Shown here one piece after another: positions 12,301-23,148 of a DNA stretch of 64,000 nucleotides. Within the stretch, counting starts at the first letter, position 1. Each line of letters begins with the position of its first letter. The notes beneath the pieces were generated by a model that had not been told where the DNA came from, searched no databases, and saw nothing but the letters and a program-made list of their open reading frames with translations. The position numbers were made by a program, and so were the translations under genes. The stretch is from Polychytrium aggregatum (taxonomy: Eukaryota; Chytridiomycota; Chytridiomycetes; Polychytriales): positions 205,448 through 269,447 of the forward strand of contig NW_026516268.1 in assembly GCF_025602895.1 (NCBI RefSeq). The letters are read 5' to 3'.

Positions 12301-13771
12301 TCCCAAGGACCCTCGCGGCATCGTCCTGACCGGTGCCACTGGCTTCCTCGGTGCCTTCCTGGTCTTTGAGCTGGCCCACAAGTTCCCTCGGGCCAAGATC
12401 TACTGCCTCGTGCGGGCCCCGACCGAGCAGGCGGCTGTCGAGCGCATCATCAGCACGGCTCAGAAGCTGGTCCTCGATCCGAGCCAGAGAGCCTTCCTCG
12501 ACCACAGCCTCAAATCTCGCCTCGTTGGACTGTGCGGCAACCTGTCGCAGGACAAGTGGGGACTCTCGGACGAGCGATGGAAGGAGATCAGCGAGGAGAC
12601 CGACATGATTGTCCACAACGGCGCCGAGGTCCACTGGCTGTTTGACTATGACAGACTCAAGGGACCCAACGTCCTTGGCACGGCAACAGCACTGAGACTG
12701 GCCACAACCCACCACCTGAAGCCGCTGCACTACATCTCGACCATCGGCACGATCCCGATGGCCAAGAAGGCAGACAAGCCGCTCGAGGAGAAGATCTACT
12801 CGGCCTGGAACATCTCTGGCGGGTATGGCCAGACCAAGTGGGTCTCTGAGCAGCTGGTCAACAAGGCACGATCGAGGGGAGTGCCGGTGACGATCATTCG
12901 CCCAGCCGTCATTGCCGGCGACAGCCAGTACGGAGGTGAGTCGAATGTGGTGTGGTGTGGTGGAGATGTGATGTGGTGGAGATGTCTCATTCATTCCCAC
13001 GGACTGGCCATGAATCGATGGTCTCGATTGTCAAGTGCCACTCATCCACCAACTGACATCAACTGACACCTTCACACCTCCATTGCTCCAGTGTCCAACA
13101 CGGACGACTACATCTGGCGATATGTCAAGGGATGCATCCAGCTCAGTGTTGCTCCCTCGCACGCCACTCTCGTCACGATGACCATGGATCCCGTCGACCA
13201 TGTTGCCAAGGTGGTTGCCGAGATTGCCGGCTCGGAGGAGGCCCTGTCCAAGTTTGTGTTCCACATCAGCGACTCGGAGCACAGGTGAGGAGTGTGTGAT
13301 GTGGTGTGCGATGTGGTGTGTGGTGTGCGATGTGGTGTGGATGGTGGATCCTGACTCTGATTACTCACTCACTCACTCACTCACTCACTCACTCACTCAC
13401 TCACTCACTCACTCACTCACCACAGTGTCCTCTCCGAGACCCGGCTGTTTGAGATTGTCAGGAACCATGGCTGGCCGATCCTGTTCGAGACCCGCGAGCA
13501 GTTCAAAGAGGCCTTCCACTCCCATCCCGCCGTCGAGAGCAACGCCCTGTTCCCGCTCATGCACATCATGATGGACATGTCCTTCAAGATCGACAACGCC
13601 AACACCCGCTCGATCTACCCAACGCCCTGTCCTTCGCTGGAGGAGGTTGTCGAGAAGTGTCTCAACTATCTGCACCACGCTCGCTTCTTGGGCGATCCCC
13701 TGGACCCGTCTTCGTCCTTCAAGATCAAGTATCCCGAGACCAGCGTGGTCACCCGCACCGGCCGCAACTGA
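9397..13771 (+). CDS. NRPS-like carboxylate reductase (adenylation - carrier - thioester reductase)
   Basis: Eleven exons close in frame at 1081 residues: 9397..9779, 9928..9987, 10089..10261, 10378..10390, 10511..10589, 10666..10815, 10887..11063, 11136..11464, 11593..12935, 13092..13284 and 13426..13771. The N-terminal adenylation domain shows CTSGTTGIPKS (A3), VYGSSE (A5), GRFDQKIKVNG (A8) and FPFNDSGKRDLKKL (A10). A carrier domain follows with VGFDSLS, whose Ser is the phosphopantetheine site. The C-terminal reductase has a NADPH-binding GATGFLG motif (exon 9) and a short-chain-dehydrogenase-type YGQTK pair. Enzymes of this layout activate a carboxylic acid with ATP, load it on the carrier and release it reductively as an aldehyde or alcohol. 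There is no condensation domain. The layout resembles fungal carboxylic-acid and aminoadipate reductases, but the substrate is unknown. The Cys-rich start MLRAFSCCFG could be lipidated (inference). Confidence 0.88.
13362..13424. repeat. Tetranucleotide repeat in the last intron of the reductase gene
   Basis: About 15 copies of a 4-bp unit (actc/tcac) run up to the CACAG acceptor before exon 13426. The repeat itself supplies the pyrimidine-rich tract of the intron. Confidence 0.85.
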
Positions 13772-14591
13772 GGTCCGATGCACCACGGCGATGTGGGTTC
13801 GGGACTCTGAATGCCTCATAATCTTGATAATATCCCGTGTTTCGTGTCTCTTGTTCTATTTGGATCTGTCGTCTCTACCTTTTCTTCCAGATGTGCCTTG
13901 TCTCCCGTTTCCTTTTCCTGTCCGTTACTTCTTTGGTGATCCCAGTGATGGATGGTTTGCTTCGATTGGTGTGTCAACCTACTTTGCAATATACTGCTCC
14001 GTTGACCACCTCGTTGGCCGTGTGCCCTTGCGCACATCCAAGCCAGGACTGAGTGAGAGTGTGGCAGAATACAAATGGGTTCCTTGGCCCAAGCGGCTGA
14101 TGATACCAACGAGGCCGGGCCATCGGCTCTCGACTCTCGCAGCTGAGCGGGCGAGTTGACAAGGAGGCATTCGATCAATATCCCGCAGTCGCGGCCCATC
14201 TCGAAAATCCAGGTGGGGTCTCCCCAGGAGCTCATTTATTTATTTATTTCTCTCTTGGAACGGTTGTGTGAATCGTGTGGAGTGAGGCAAATGGTACATG
14301 CACAGCAAGCAACATGCACGCATGCACCGACAACCAAACAAACAAAAGATGAAGAAAAGAACAGAGGATAGCATAATAAAAAACAGGGAGCAAGCAGTTT
14401 GGGCAAACCAAGTAGCATTGGAGCAGCAAGCGGATGTGTCTCCATCCTTGCGAGAGCACGTCGCCTATTCTCGGTAGCCATTGCAACGAGTGGGCAGTGC
14501 CGTTCAGACGGCACACAACGGATCGATTCAGTTCTGTTGGCACTGTTCGAATTGCCGCGATCTCGGCTTCGGACGAGCGGCCATGGCTCCA
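13772..14591. other. Convergent intergenic region
   Basis: This 820-bp region lies between the stops of the reductase gene (+) and TUP1 (-), so it should contain two 3' untranslated regions. It has an atttatttattt run near 14233 and AT-richer stretches near 14330 to 14390 suitable for polyadenylation signals. No gene is seen. Confidence 0.5.
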
Positions 14592-17500
14592 TCAGTCCAC
14601 TTTCATATCGTCGGGTCCGCTTCCTTGGGGACGAGACTCGCCCTGTGATGCAGGGGCCTGAGATGCCGTCGCTCCTGCCGGGGATGGGTCGCCGTTCTGC
14701 GATGGGGCACGTTGCGGGGCGGACGACGACAGGCCCGAGGCCGGCTGGTGGGACGGGGAGTGAGGCTGACCAGAGGTCTGAGCCGGGGGCTGCTGTGTGG
14801 GCTGCGGTTGAGGCGACTGGGACGACGGTTGTGGAGGAATATGAGGGGGCTGTGTTCCGGCCTCTGCAGGCAGCGCCGGGCTGGACGAGGCCAAAGGTGC
14901 GTGGGATTTGGAGCCGTGGCCGTCCTGGGCATGTGCTGTCGACCCAGAATGGGCGGGCTGGGAAAACGACGTGGATGACATCATCGAGGGACCAGCGGGG
15001 ACGAATCCATCGGGAGGGAGTTCGGCAGCAACTCGCCAGATTCGTACCCGCGAGTCACCGGAGCCCGTGGCAAACAGGCCACCAACGGGGCCAAAGGCAA
15101 TACTGATGACTGCTCGGATGCGATGGGGGCATTCATGAAGCAGGCGTGTCATCCGCCAGTCGAAGGACACCGAGCAAATCCAATGGGCGGAATGAGTAAA
15201 CAAAGAGAGTGAGCAATCAGTAATGCAGGTAGGCCCGAGCACAACACGCAGCGGAGCGCTGCGCGGAAGGGGATTCTGGCGCCGTGAATTCACCGTTGTT
15301 TCTACTCAGCATCACCCGCACACCCGTCCATGTGCAACGCCAGGCTCAGTTCTGCCTCGTGTGTCCAGTTTCCTGTGTCGGTCGACTTTGACTGGCAGGC
15401 GCTGGTCGTGTCCTCTGCTCATCGACGGCCCCGTCGGCATTTCCAACCAGAACAATGCCACCTCACTCCACGCCACACCACACGGCACCGATTCTCGCTC
15501 CAGGTGCGTATTGTATCTGGGATGAAGGCACTCACCAGAGTTTCGATGGCCTTGCAGCATGAACTGGCAGACCGAGTTGGGTTCAGTCCGCGAGCCCTCC
15601 GAGTTTGCCCGGCCGTCCCAGAAGATCACTTTGCGGTCCTTGCTGGCGCTGACAACCCACTCGACACCAGCAAGGATGTCGCCGCTGGGAGTGCTCACAG
15701 CTTCACCATCATCATTGACACGGCCCAGGCTCGAGTTGACACCGGCAAAGGCAACCGAGAGGACAAAGTCGCGGTGACCCTCGAAGGTGTGGCGACACTC
15801 GGTCGTGACGATGGGCTCATAAGGCTCCAGCTGCGCGGCCGACGTCGATCGGCTACTTTTGGCAAGGTAGTTGATCGTGTGAGGTGAGAGATCCCAGATC
15901 TTGAGCGTCCGATCGAGGGCGCCAGACACGACTGATCGGCCGTCGGGCGAGAACGCGACCGCATAGACCGAGTCTGAGTGGCCCTCGAATCGCTCCAGCA
16001 TCTGTCCGGTCTGGATGTCCCAGATGCGAACCATACGATCCAGAGAGCCCTAGAGACATGGGCACCATAGTTAGTCGCTGTTGGCACAATGGCATCCAAC
16101 GGAGCATGGGAGTGCTGTGGCGGATCGAGGGAAATGGCATGCATGTCACGCTGGATCATGTGGGGTGCACATCATGGAGTGTGCATGACAAGGAGAATGC
16201 CTCCAAAGCGCGGATGGCTTTGCAGCCCAGGGTTGATATGTACCGAGACGACGCAGCGGCTGTCCAGCGGGCTCATCGCGATGCTCGTGACACCGAGATC
16301 CTTGTATCCGGGGCCAAGCGTCTTGTCGTTTGCGACCGACATCTCAACTGTACAGCGGCCGGTTTCAGAGTCCCAGACCTACAAGCCATAGATACATGTA
16401 TGAGGTATGTTGGCGGTGCATCACAAGCAGTGCATCGCTGACAGGCTCGAGCGAGTCCGATGCAAATGGAGCCATCTGTCTCCGAGCGACTGCCTCTCGC
16501 GCAAGCAACGTCTCATCGCATGATACTTACGCGAATGTTGTAGTCGCCACTTCCGCTGACAATATACTTGCCGTCCTTGGACCAATCCAGGCTGTAGATA
16601 TCCTGGCTGTGGCCCGTCAGCACGATCTTGATGCGCGATTTCGACAGATCCCAGACACGAATGATTTGATCCTCAGCGCCGGTTGCAAGGTATTTGCCGC
16701 ACGGCGAGAAAGCGACCGAGCGCACGTAAGAGTCCGCCTCGGGATTTTCGCATTCGTCATCGACGAGCGAGCTACGATTCACGGAGTGGATCCAAACTGA
16801 TTGTTAATTCCATGCGTGCGACAGGCCACACCAGTAGTGATCTGAATCTCGTAGTGTCGGCCAAGGGCGCTTCCCATCTTGACAGATCGACGGCATCCAT
16901 TTGAGCTTTTATCAAGCAAGTGGCGAATCATAGCTACAGCAGACTAGATTGATACGTACGCGATTTGTAATCCGGTGATGGCATCAAACAGACGCACGCG
17001 TCGATTTGATCCCGTGGCAAGGAACTTGCCGTCGTTTGAGAATTTGACACAGCAGACAACGCTGTTCCACCGCGCATACAGAAAAGGAGGGCAGAAATGT
17101 AAGCCGATATGGTCCCGAAACAGGTAACGCGCGATGCGGTCAAGACATAGACCCGTTACTTGTCCGCTCACCTTCCGTGGTCGAGATTGTGGACCAGACG
17201 GACGTTGAGCTTGGCCTGCTTGAGGCTGGGGCTCTTGTGGTTGTAGACAACCAGCCAGTCATCATTCTCGGTCTTCCAGGCCTGCGGAGATTCGGGGTCG
17301 AGATCATAGAGGCCAGTGACTGGCTGGTGCGCGCGAAGCCGGGGGGGAGCTACGTTGGCAGGTGGCTGCTCAGCAGCGTGATGGCCATGCGTCGGGCCGC
17401 GGTTGTTGCTGTTGTTGCTGTTGTTGTTGTTGCTAGGGAGAACCGATTGAGGGCGGTTGGCAGGGACATCACCGGGATGCAGGTTATGGTTGGGGCCTGG

Positions 17501-18905
17501 GTTGGGATAGGGTTGCGAAGGATGATTTGGGAAGTTGTAGTGGCCATGGGGGCCAGGGTGGACCGAGGGATCTCGGTCGGGTCTCTGATGCCGATCAGAT
17601 GCAGGGAGATCCAGGTGGATGGATCAAATAGGGTCATAACGACGGTGGATCACGTCGCAAGTTAGTAGAGTCGCAGCTGTAATCTATATTCGTACCGCAG
17701 AGTGGAGTAGCTCGTCTGAACAGAGGAGGGGCAGGAGGGGGGGGACTCACCGGCTTGAAACCGTCGCCATCGGGCTTTGGAGTCATTTTCGGGGGTAGGG
17801 ATTTGGGACCAAAGCTGCCGTCACGATACATAGGATCAGACATATGGACATCCTCGCCAAGCCTGGGCTTCTTTGGATCCATCGGACTCGGGCCGTTGGG
17901 CTGGCTGTACATGGCGGGCGGGAGATTGCGCTCATGCATCATTTCGCCTGTTTGGTAGACATTGGTGTTGCGGTGTTAGGTCCGACTGTGGAGCCAGCAA
18001 GCGAAACAGTACATGGAGCGAGGAAGGGAGGTAAACCGGACCACTGGACATGCAGCTGAGCCACGGCGAGCGTAACTGATACGATCGCAGCGTGGCTGAG
18101 TGCGACGACAGTCCAAGTGGCCTCGAGAAAGGCTAGGACGGCGCACAGAGCAAGGTCATTACCGTGGTGGCCGCTTGGGATCGAAGGTCTGTTTGGGCCA
18201 GGAACATTTGGAGGGGCACCTTCAGGGAATGAGGGGCCATTGTTCCAGACGCCCTTGCCGTCATTTGGGCCTCCACGGCCATCCAGTAAAGCCCGCAGGC
18301 GCTTGATCTCATCCTCGTATTGGTCCTTCATCTTGAGATGTAGCCGCTCGAGCTCGATGAAGTTTTGCTGAAACTGAGCGACTTCCTGGATCTGGTGGCT
18401 TACTGGAGAAGGGATGATCGAGAGGATGGAGAGGCCACGGGTTCAGAAGAGACGAGGAAGCAACACCAACAAAAGAGGCAATATGGGGTATGCAGCATGC
18501 AATTCTATGGAGCGAGCGAGAGGGCGCAGGTGGGAGAAGAGCATGGACAAAGGGAGCCAAGATCGATCAAGGGATGGATCGTTCACAGTGACGAACGGAG
18601 AGATAGACACGGGCAGGGAACTAGGGGGGCCATGCGACGGAATGGCAAATACATTTTTGCTCGGCTTCATCTCGCTGAATCTTGACGGTTTTGAGCTCGT
18701 TGCTGAAGTAATCGAACTCCTTCTTGATGGCGTCGAGGTATTCGGGGATGCGGCGGCTCGATGACGTGGGCTGCTGTGGTTGAGGCGGCTGCTGCGGCTG
18801 CTGCTGCTGGCTCACCATAGGCATATGCTGGGCCTGAGGAGGGGGAGGCTGAGGCTGCTGGGGAGGGGGCTGCTGGGGGGGCTGGCCGCGCTGCTGATAG
18901 GACAT
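14592..18905 (-). CDS. TUP1: Transcriptional corepressor TUP1
   Basis: Tup1 works with Ssn6/Cyc8 in the nucleus as a general corepressor, recruited by DNA-binding proteins. Nine exons close in frame at 870 residues: 18653..18905, 18163..18402, 17751..17947, 17172..17584, 16960..17061, 16531..16771, 16244..16378, 15536..16049 and 14592..15109. After a Gln/Pro-rich start, residues about 50 to 130 form the tetramerising Tup_N coiled coil ([15 protein letters not shown], later [20 protein letters not shown]). A Pro/Asn-rich linker leads to [17 protein letters not shown] and [18 protein letters not shown], then about seven WD40 repeats with ending pairs such as IRVWDLS, VRIWDIQ, LKIWDLS, VIFWDG and VRIWRV. 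An unusually long Ser/Pro/Gln-rich tail of about 140 residues follows the propeller. The last acceptor gives [10 protein letters not shown], the known Tup1 final blade. It is divergent from eIF2D. Confidence 0.93.
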
Positions 18906-19313
18906 GGCGGGTGGACAGGTGTGGGTGCGGGTGCGAGACGGCTGGGAAGCCAAGACAGATCAAAGCAAAACCCGGCGAGCAGAGGAAGGAAAACGGGCCG
19001 ATCTCGGAAGGCGACCAGGGGGCGAGAGCGAGAGCGAGAGGCCGCGACCGAGAGCGGGGGCGAGAACGCAGCGAGACGGCGCCGAGAACGTGACTGCCCG
19101 CGGCACGGAACGGCTGCTGCCACGGACAGGCTCGTGTCACTGCCGTGCACTCGATCCGACATGCACTCGATCCGCAATGCACTCGATCCGCAGTGCACTG
19201 CCACACACCGCCATCCACCCCCGGTTCGGCGTCCGCGCTTGTCCGCCTTCACTTGTGCTTGCGCTTCTCGTCTTTCACGCCGCCCAACCACCCACATCCA
19301 TTCATCGGCAGCC
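18906..19313. promoter_or_regulatory. Bidirectional promoter region between TUP1 and eIF2D
   Basis: The two starts are 408 bp apart and face away from each other. The region has GA-rich runs (gagcgagagcgagagg near 19024) and four near-copies of actcgatccg/catgcactcgatccg between 19148 and 19196. Both could bind shared factors; no TATA box is obvious. Confidence 0.5.
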
Positions 19314-22300
19314 ATGTTCAGGAAGGCCTTCACCGTCAAGTCCCAGGACCCGCAGCGATCGAGCGACCGGCGCAAGTTCCGCTCCGAGCTCACCGCGCGC
19401 TTCCCAGGCCTCCTGGATGTCGATCCGGCAACAAGCTCTCCGCTGATCGACGTCGTTTTCCCGCTCAAGCAGACGGCGTCCTCGGGCCTCGTGGTGATCT
19501 CCAAGATCACGACTTCAGGCGGCGAAGTCCTGTCCGTCTTCAGTCTCGACGGCCAGCCGGCCTTCTTCAAGGACAGCTACGGATACATTTATCCAACCGG
19601 TGGGGTGTTGCTCGATGGCGTTGCCGATAGGCCTGTCCTCAAGTTCTTGATCTGGCTGCACATGACTGCCTGCTGCGATCTCGCAATTTTGCAATTCCGC
19701 CTCGTATCCGTGGTGTTCATCCGGTATTTTGACACCATCGTCGCATCACGAACATGCAAACTAAACCAATTGGTGCAATCGCCTCACTCACCTGGACAGT
19801 GTACACCATCTGGAAATCCCCGAACGCATGGACGACCTTCACCACTCATGAACCTGTCCTGAAGCGCCTGTTTGGCGGTGCCGGTAACCCATTGCGAATG
19901 CGTGCCTGTCGGTGTTCCTTCATGTTGGTGCCACCCTTGCCGTTGGAAAGACCCACTGACCGAAATAACCGGCCATACGCAGATCTGATGCTCCCGGGCG
20001 TTGTCCGGCCTGGGGCCGGCTTTGCCTCGTTCAAGGCTGATGAAGTCGCCGTCGTCAACATCCGTGGATACGAGTATGTCCCAAGCATCTGGCCCGCGCT
20101 GCATATTCAGGCAGTTGTTGCTCTCATGCTGGAGTCACTGGCCTCCAGCGACCCCGAAAGGGTGCTCAATGCACCCGTATTCCATGGATCGTCGTGAATT
20201 ACCATCGCGGATGAGCATCCTGCTGTTCTCTGAGCCAGGCGCTCTCCCGCAATCCATCAAGCGACCGTTTTGGATTCTGCATGCAGAGACGCTCGCGCTG
20301 GTGTTCTATTCCAACATATTGCTTCTACTCCACCGCACCGGACCCATCTGTAGCATTCCGCTTGCGGTGGGGCGCACCGCCTATTCCGCTGACGAAATCA
20401 ACGCGATGGGAAAGCTGCAAGGCAAAGCCGTTGTCATTGCACACACGTATGGCGATCATCTGTGGTATGTTTGCCCTCAGCCCGTACCCCCGCCACATCG
20501 ATTGACTCCACTCTCGTGAAGATAGTGGGTCGGTTCATTCATTCATCCACAAATGCGTCGGGGTCACTTCCGTTTGGATACCCCGGCGATTGATCCCACT
20601 ACGAAATCGCAGGCAAATGGGTGATCGCTCGGAACCACCCGAGATTCCCCAGAACTTTGACGACACCCCCGAAGAACTCGACAGCGAAGATGAGACAGAC
20701 GAAATCGACGATGCAGACAATGTTGCGCCCACAGATGCCGAAATTGATCAAGCCGATGCTGTCCAGGTCTCGGTCGACTCTGTCACCGACCTCGCTGCAC
20801 AGCTCGATGAAGTCCATGTCGATGTCACCGCCGATGCCCAAGATAACACCGTACCGGAGGAAGCCGTCGAATCGCTTGACGACGATGCAGTTGTAATCAC
20901 CGCGAAAGGTAGGCACGCCCATCCACCCCGCGCTCCTGTGCATAGACCGTCGCGACGAAGGCCAATATTATTCGACGTGCGCATACAACTGGCCGCACAA
21001 AATCGAACATGCTGCTGGTCTCCTCATGGACAAGTGCGCACAAGCTGCACGCTTCATGGTTTGAAGCACCTCTGAGATCCGTCTTCCCTCTTGTCCTCTC
21101 AATTGTACAGATATGGACGAGTTTCTTGAGACGGCCTTTCTCACCTGCATAACCACCAAACTTGCCGAAGACCCAAAAGTGCTCCCCTTGCATGCTAGCA
21201 CGCTGTACTCCAACTACATCATCCCATGTCGGTCGCTGGGCTCTATTGTGGACATCAAGCTCTCGACTCACAAGAAGGTGCAATCACGTTTGGGAAGCCT
21301 GTTCCGGTGCTCGCATGCCACCGCCGTCTCGTTGCTCCACAGCGTTTGCTCATCGACGGCTGAATAAGCGTGCGAGTGTCAGTGTTCCTCAAACCAGCAC
21401 GGTGGTAATGCACGGGGTAACTTACACCCGACTCGGACTTGTCTTCTTTCCAGGTTGGAAAGTTCTTGAAGGTCATGGAGAAGAAAGGGCTTGTCAAAAT
21501 CAAAGAGAGAAGCGGCGAGACCGTTCTCGTGGGCATCAACTTTCAGCATCCGCAGTAGGTTATGTTTCTTTTTCTGTCCTGTTCGTCGATTCAGGGGCCT
21601 GTTGTCAATATGGCGACCCTCCCTCATCTATCGTAGCCTGGCGCGACCGGGAACTGAAGGCACGACTGAATTGAGTGCACGACCGGGATCTCACCACTCG
21701 AATGTCTTATCTTGCCTCCCGATGCCATGTAATTCCGTTTGCCAAACCTTCCCGGATCACACCAACAAAGAATCGTAGCCTTTCAGCCCCCAAAGAGGAT
21801 CGCCGGTGCCGAAAAGCCAGTAAAGAAGCCCGACAGTACCACAGGCTCGGCGCAAACTTCGACTTCCGCTCTTGCTGGCGAAACAATCAAAACTACAGAG
21901 CTGCTCAAGCCTCACGGCGCCACACTTGCGTTCTTTTCGAACCTCGGCTTCAAGGACCGGCTCTTTACCCTCGCCGAACTGCGAGACTCGGTCGGTCAGT
22001 ACATCCAGTCGCAGTCACTTGCCGACGAGAGTAATCCCCGGTAAGTGGAATCGGCCGAAGGGCACGCGCAAACATCTGCTATGCGACTTGGGGTTCGGCG
22101 CCTGCACCAATGCTGATCCAACTGGCATCTTTCTGTCTGAAGGATGATCAAGCTCGACGACTTGCTCGGCAATGCCGTCCGAGCCAAGGACGAGGACTTT
22201 GTGTGGCTCAAGCGAGATGTGATTGTCCAGCGGTACTTGATTTTCGCCCAGCTACTGCCGCACAATGAGCTTGACAGTACCGGACGATATCCTGACCCAC

Positions 22301-22953
22301 CCTCCTCCTGCTTCGGCCGTCGTTCCAACGGGATCACTTCCAGTCTCTCCGATCGCATGCAACCGCATTATGAGCTATGCATTCCAGGACGTGAGCCCGA
22401 AATTTGGTAAGTGTTTCAGACGGTGATGCGTGGCGCCGGACTTGGCCGTTCAGTGGTCGCGGTTGGTATTTGGTGCTGCTTTGATTTACTCGCTCCTTGG
22501 AAACGTTACATTCGCTGCCCTTCGAGTAGCAAAGGCGCCTTGGTCCCCATGCTCGTTACCATTGAGCAGCGACAAGGCCGGAAGATGGTCACTCGCATCC
22601 AAGGCACCGAGCGCTATGGCATCCAGCCAGACGATCTTGCTGAGAGGCTCAAGGTCAAGTGCGCCAGTAGCGCGACGGGTGAGTAGCGAGGCCCGTGTCT
22701 CGGCAAGCGTTATCGCTCGCACTTGGGGCTGCTCGGGCTTCAAGCTAACTCGCCATCGGCGCTGCTGCTTCCAGTCAATCCGCTCGTGGTGAAGGCCAAT
22801 GCCAAGCCGCTATACGAGGTCATGGTCCAAGGGTCCAAGCTCAAGGAAATCAAGGCCGTTTTGGCGGACGAGTACCATATCCCCTTCACCAAGGGCGAGC
22901 CACGCAGCAGCCGATTCGTGGACGTGGTCGACAAGTCTGGTGGAAAGAAATAG
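19314..22953 (+). CDS. TMA64: Translation initiation factor eIF2D (TMA64 / ligatin)
   Basis: eIF2D binds the 40S P site and helps tRNA delivery or 40S recycling. Twelve exons close in frame at 628 residues: 19314..19599, 19800..19883, 19983..20073, 20354..20464, 20613..20908, 21111..21277, 21454..21554, 21771..22040, 22143..22232, 22344..22406, 22530..22678 and 22775..22953. The start MFRKAFTVKSQDPQRSSDRRK is the conserved eIF2D N-terminus. A DUF1947/PUA region follows (DLMLPGVVRPG, IPLAVGRTAYSADEI, HTYGDHLW). Next are an acidic linker, the winged-helix segment (MDEFLETAFL), a SWIB-like part (ATLAFFSNLGFKDR) and a C-terminal SUI1 domain (TRIQGTERYGIQPDDLAERLKVKCASSATVNP). All introns used are GT-AG. 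The product name is secure; a few short exons could shift by codons. Confidence 0.92.
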
Positions 22954-23148
22954 ACTGCGACCTATCCTGGTATTCCCAGGAGATGCTGCTGTTTGGGACA
23001 GAACATGTATCTGGCTTTAATCTAGATATCTAACTCGTCGAAGGAACAAATGGCGCTGCGTCATGGCGCATGGTGTGCGGACGGGACCTTCCTTCCTGCA
23101 CACAGAGGGAGGCGTTGGCGGGCTGGGTTGATGTACGCGTGGCTCGCT
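22954..23148. other. Short convergent spacer
   Basis: Only 195 bp separate the eIF2D stop from the helicase stop on the other strand. The two transcripts probably overlap or share termination sequence. Confidence 0.6.

Noticed and set aside
14903-15293. Possible extension of the last TUP1 exon upstream to include SVSFDWRM
   Set aside because: No acceptor AG of matching phase precedes it, whereas the acceptor at 15110 gives the known final Tup1 blade in frame.
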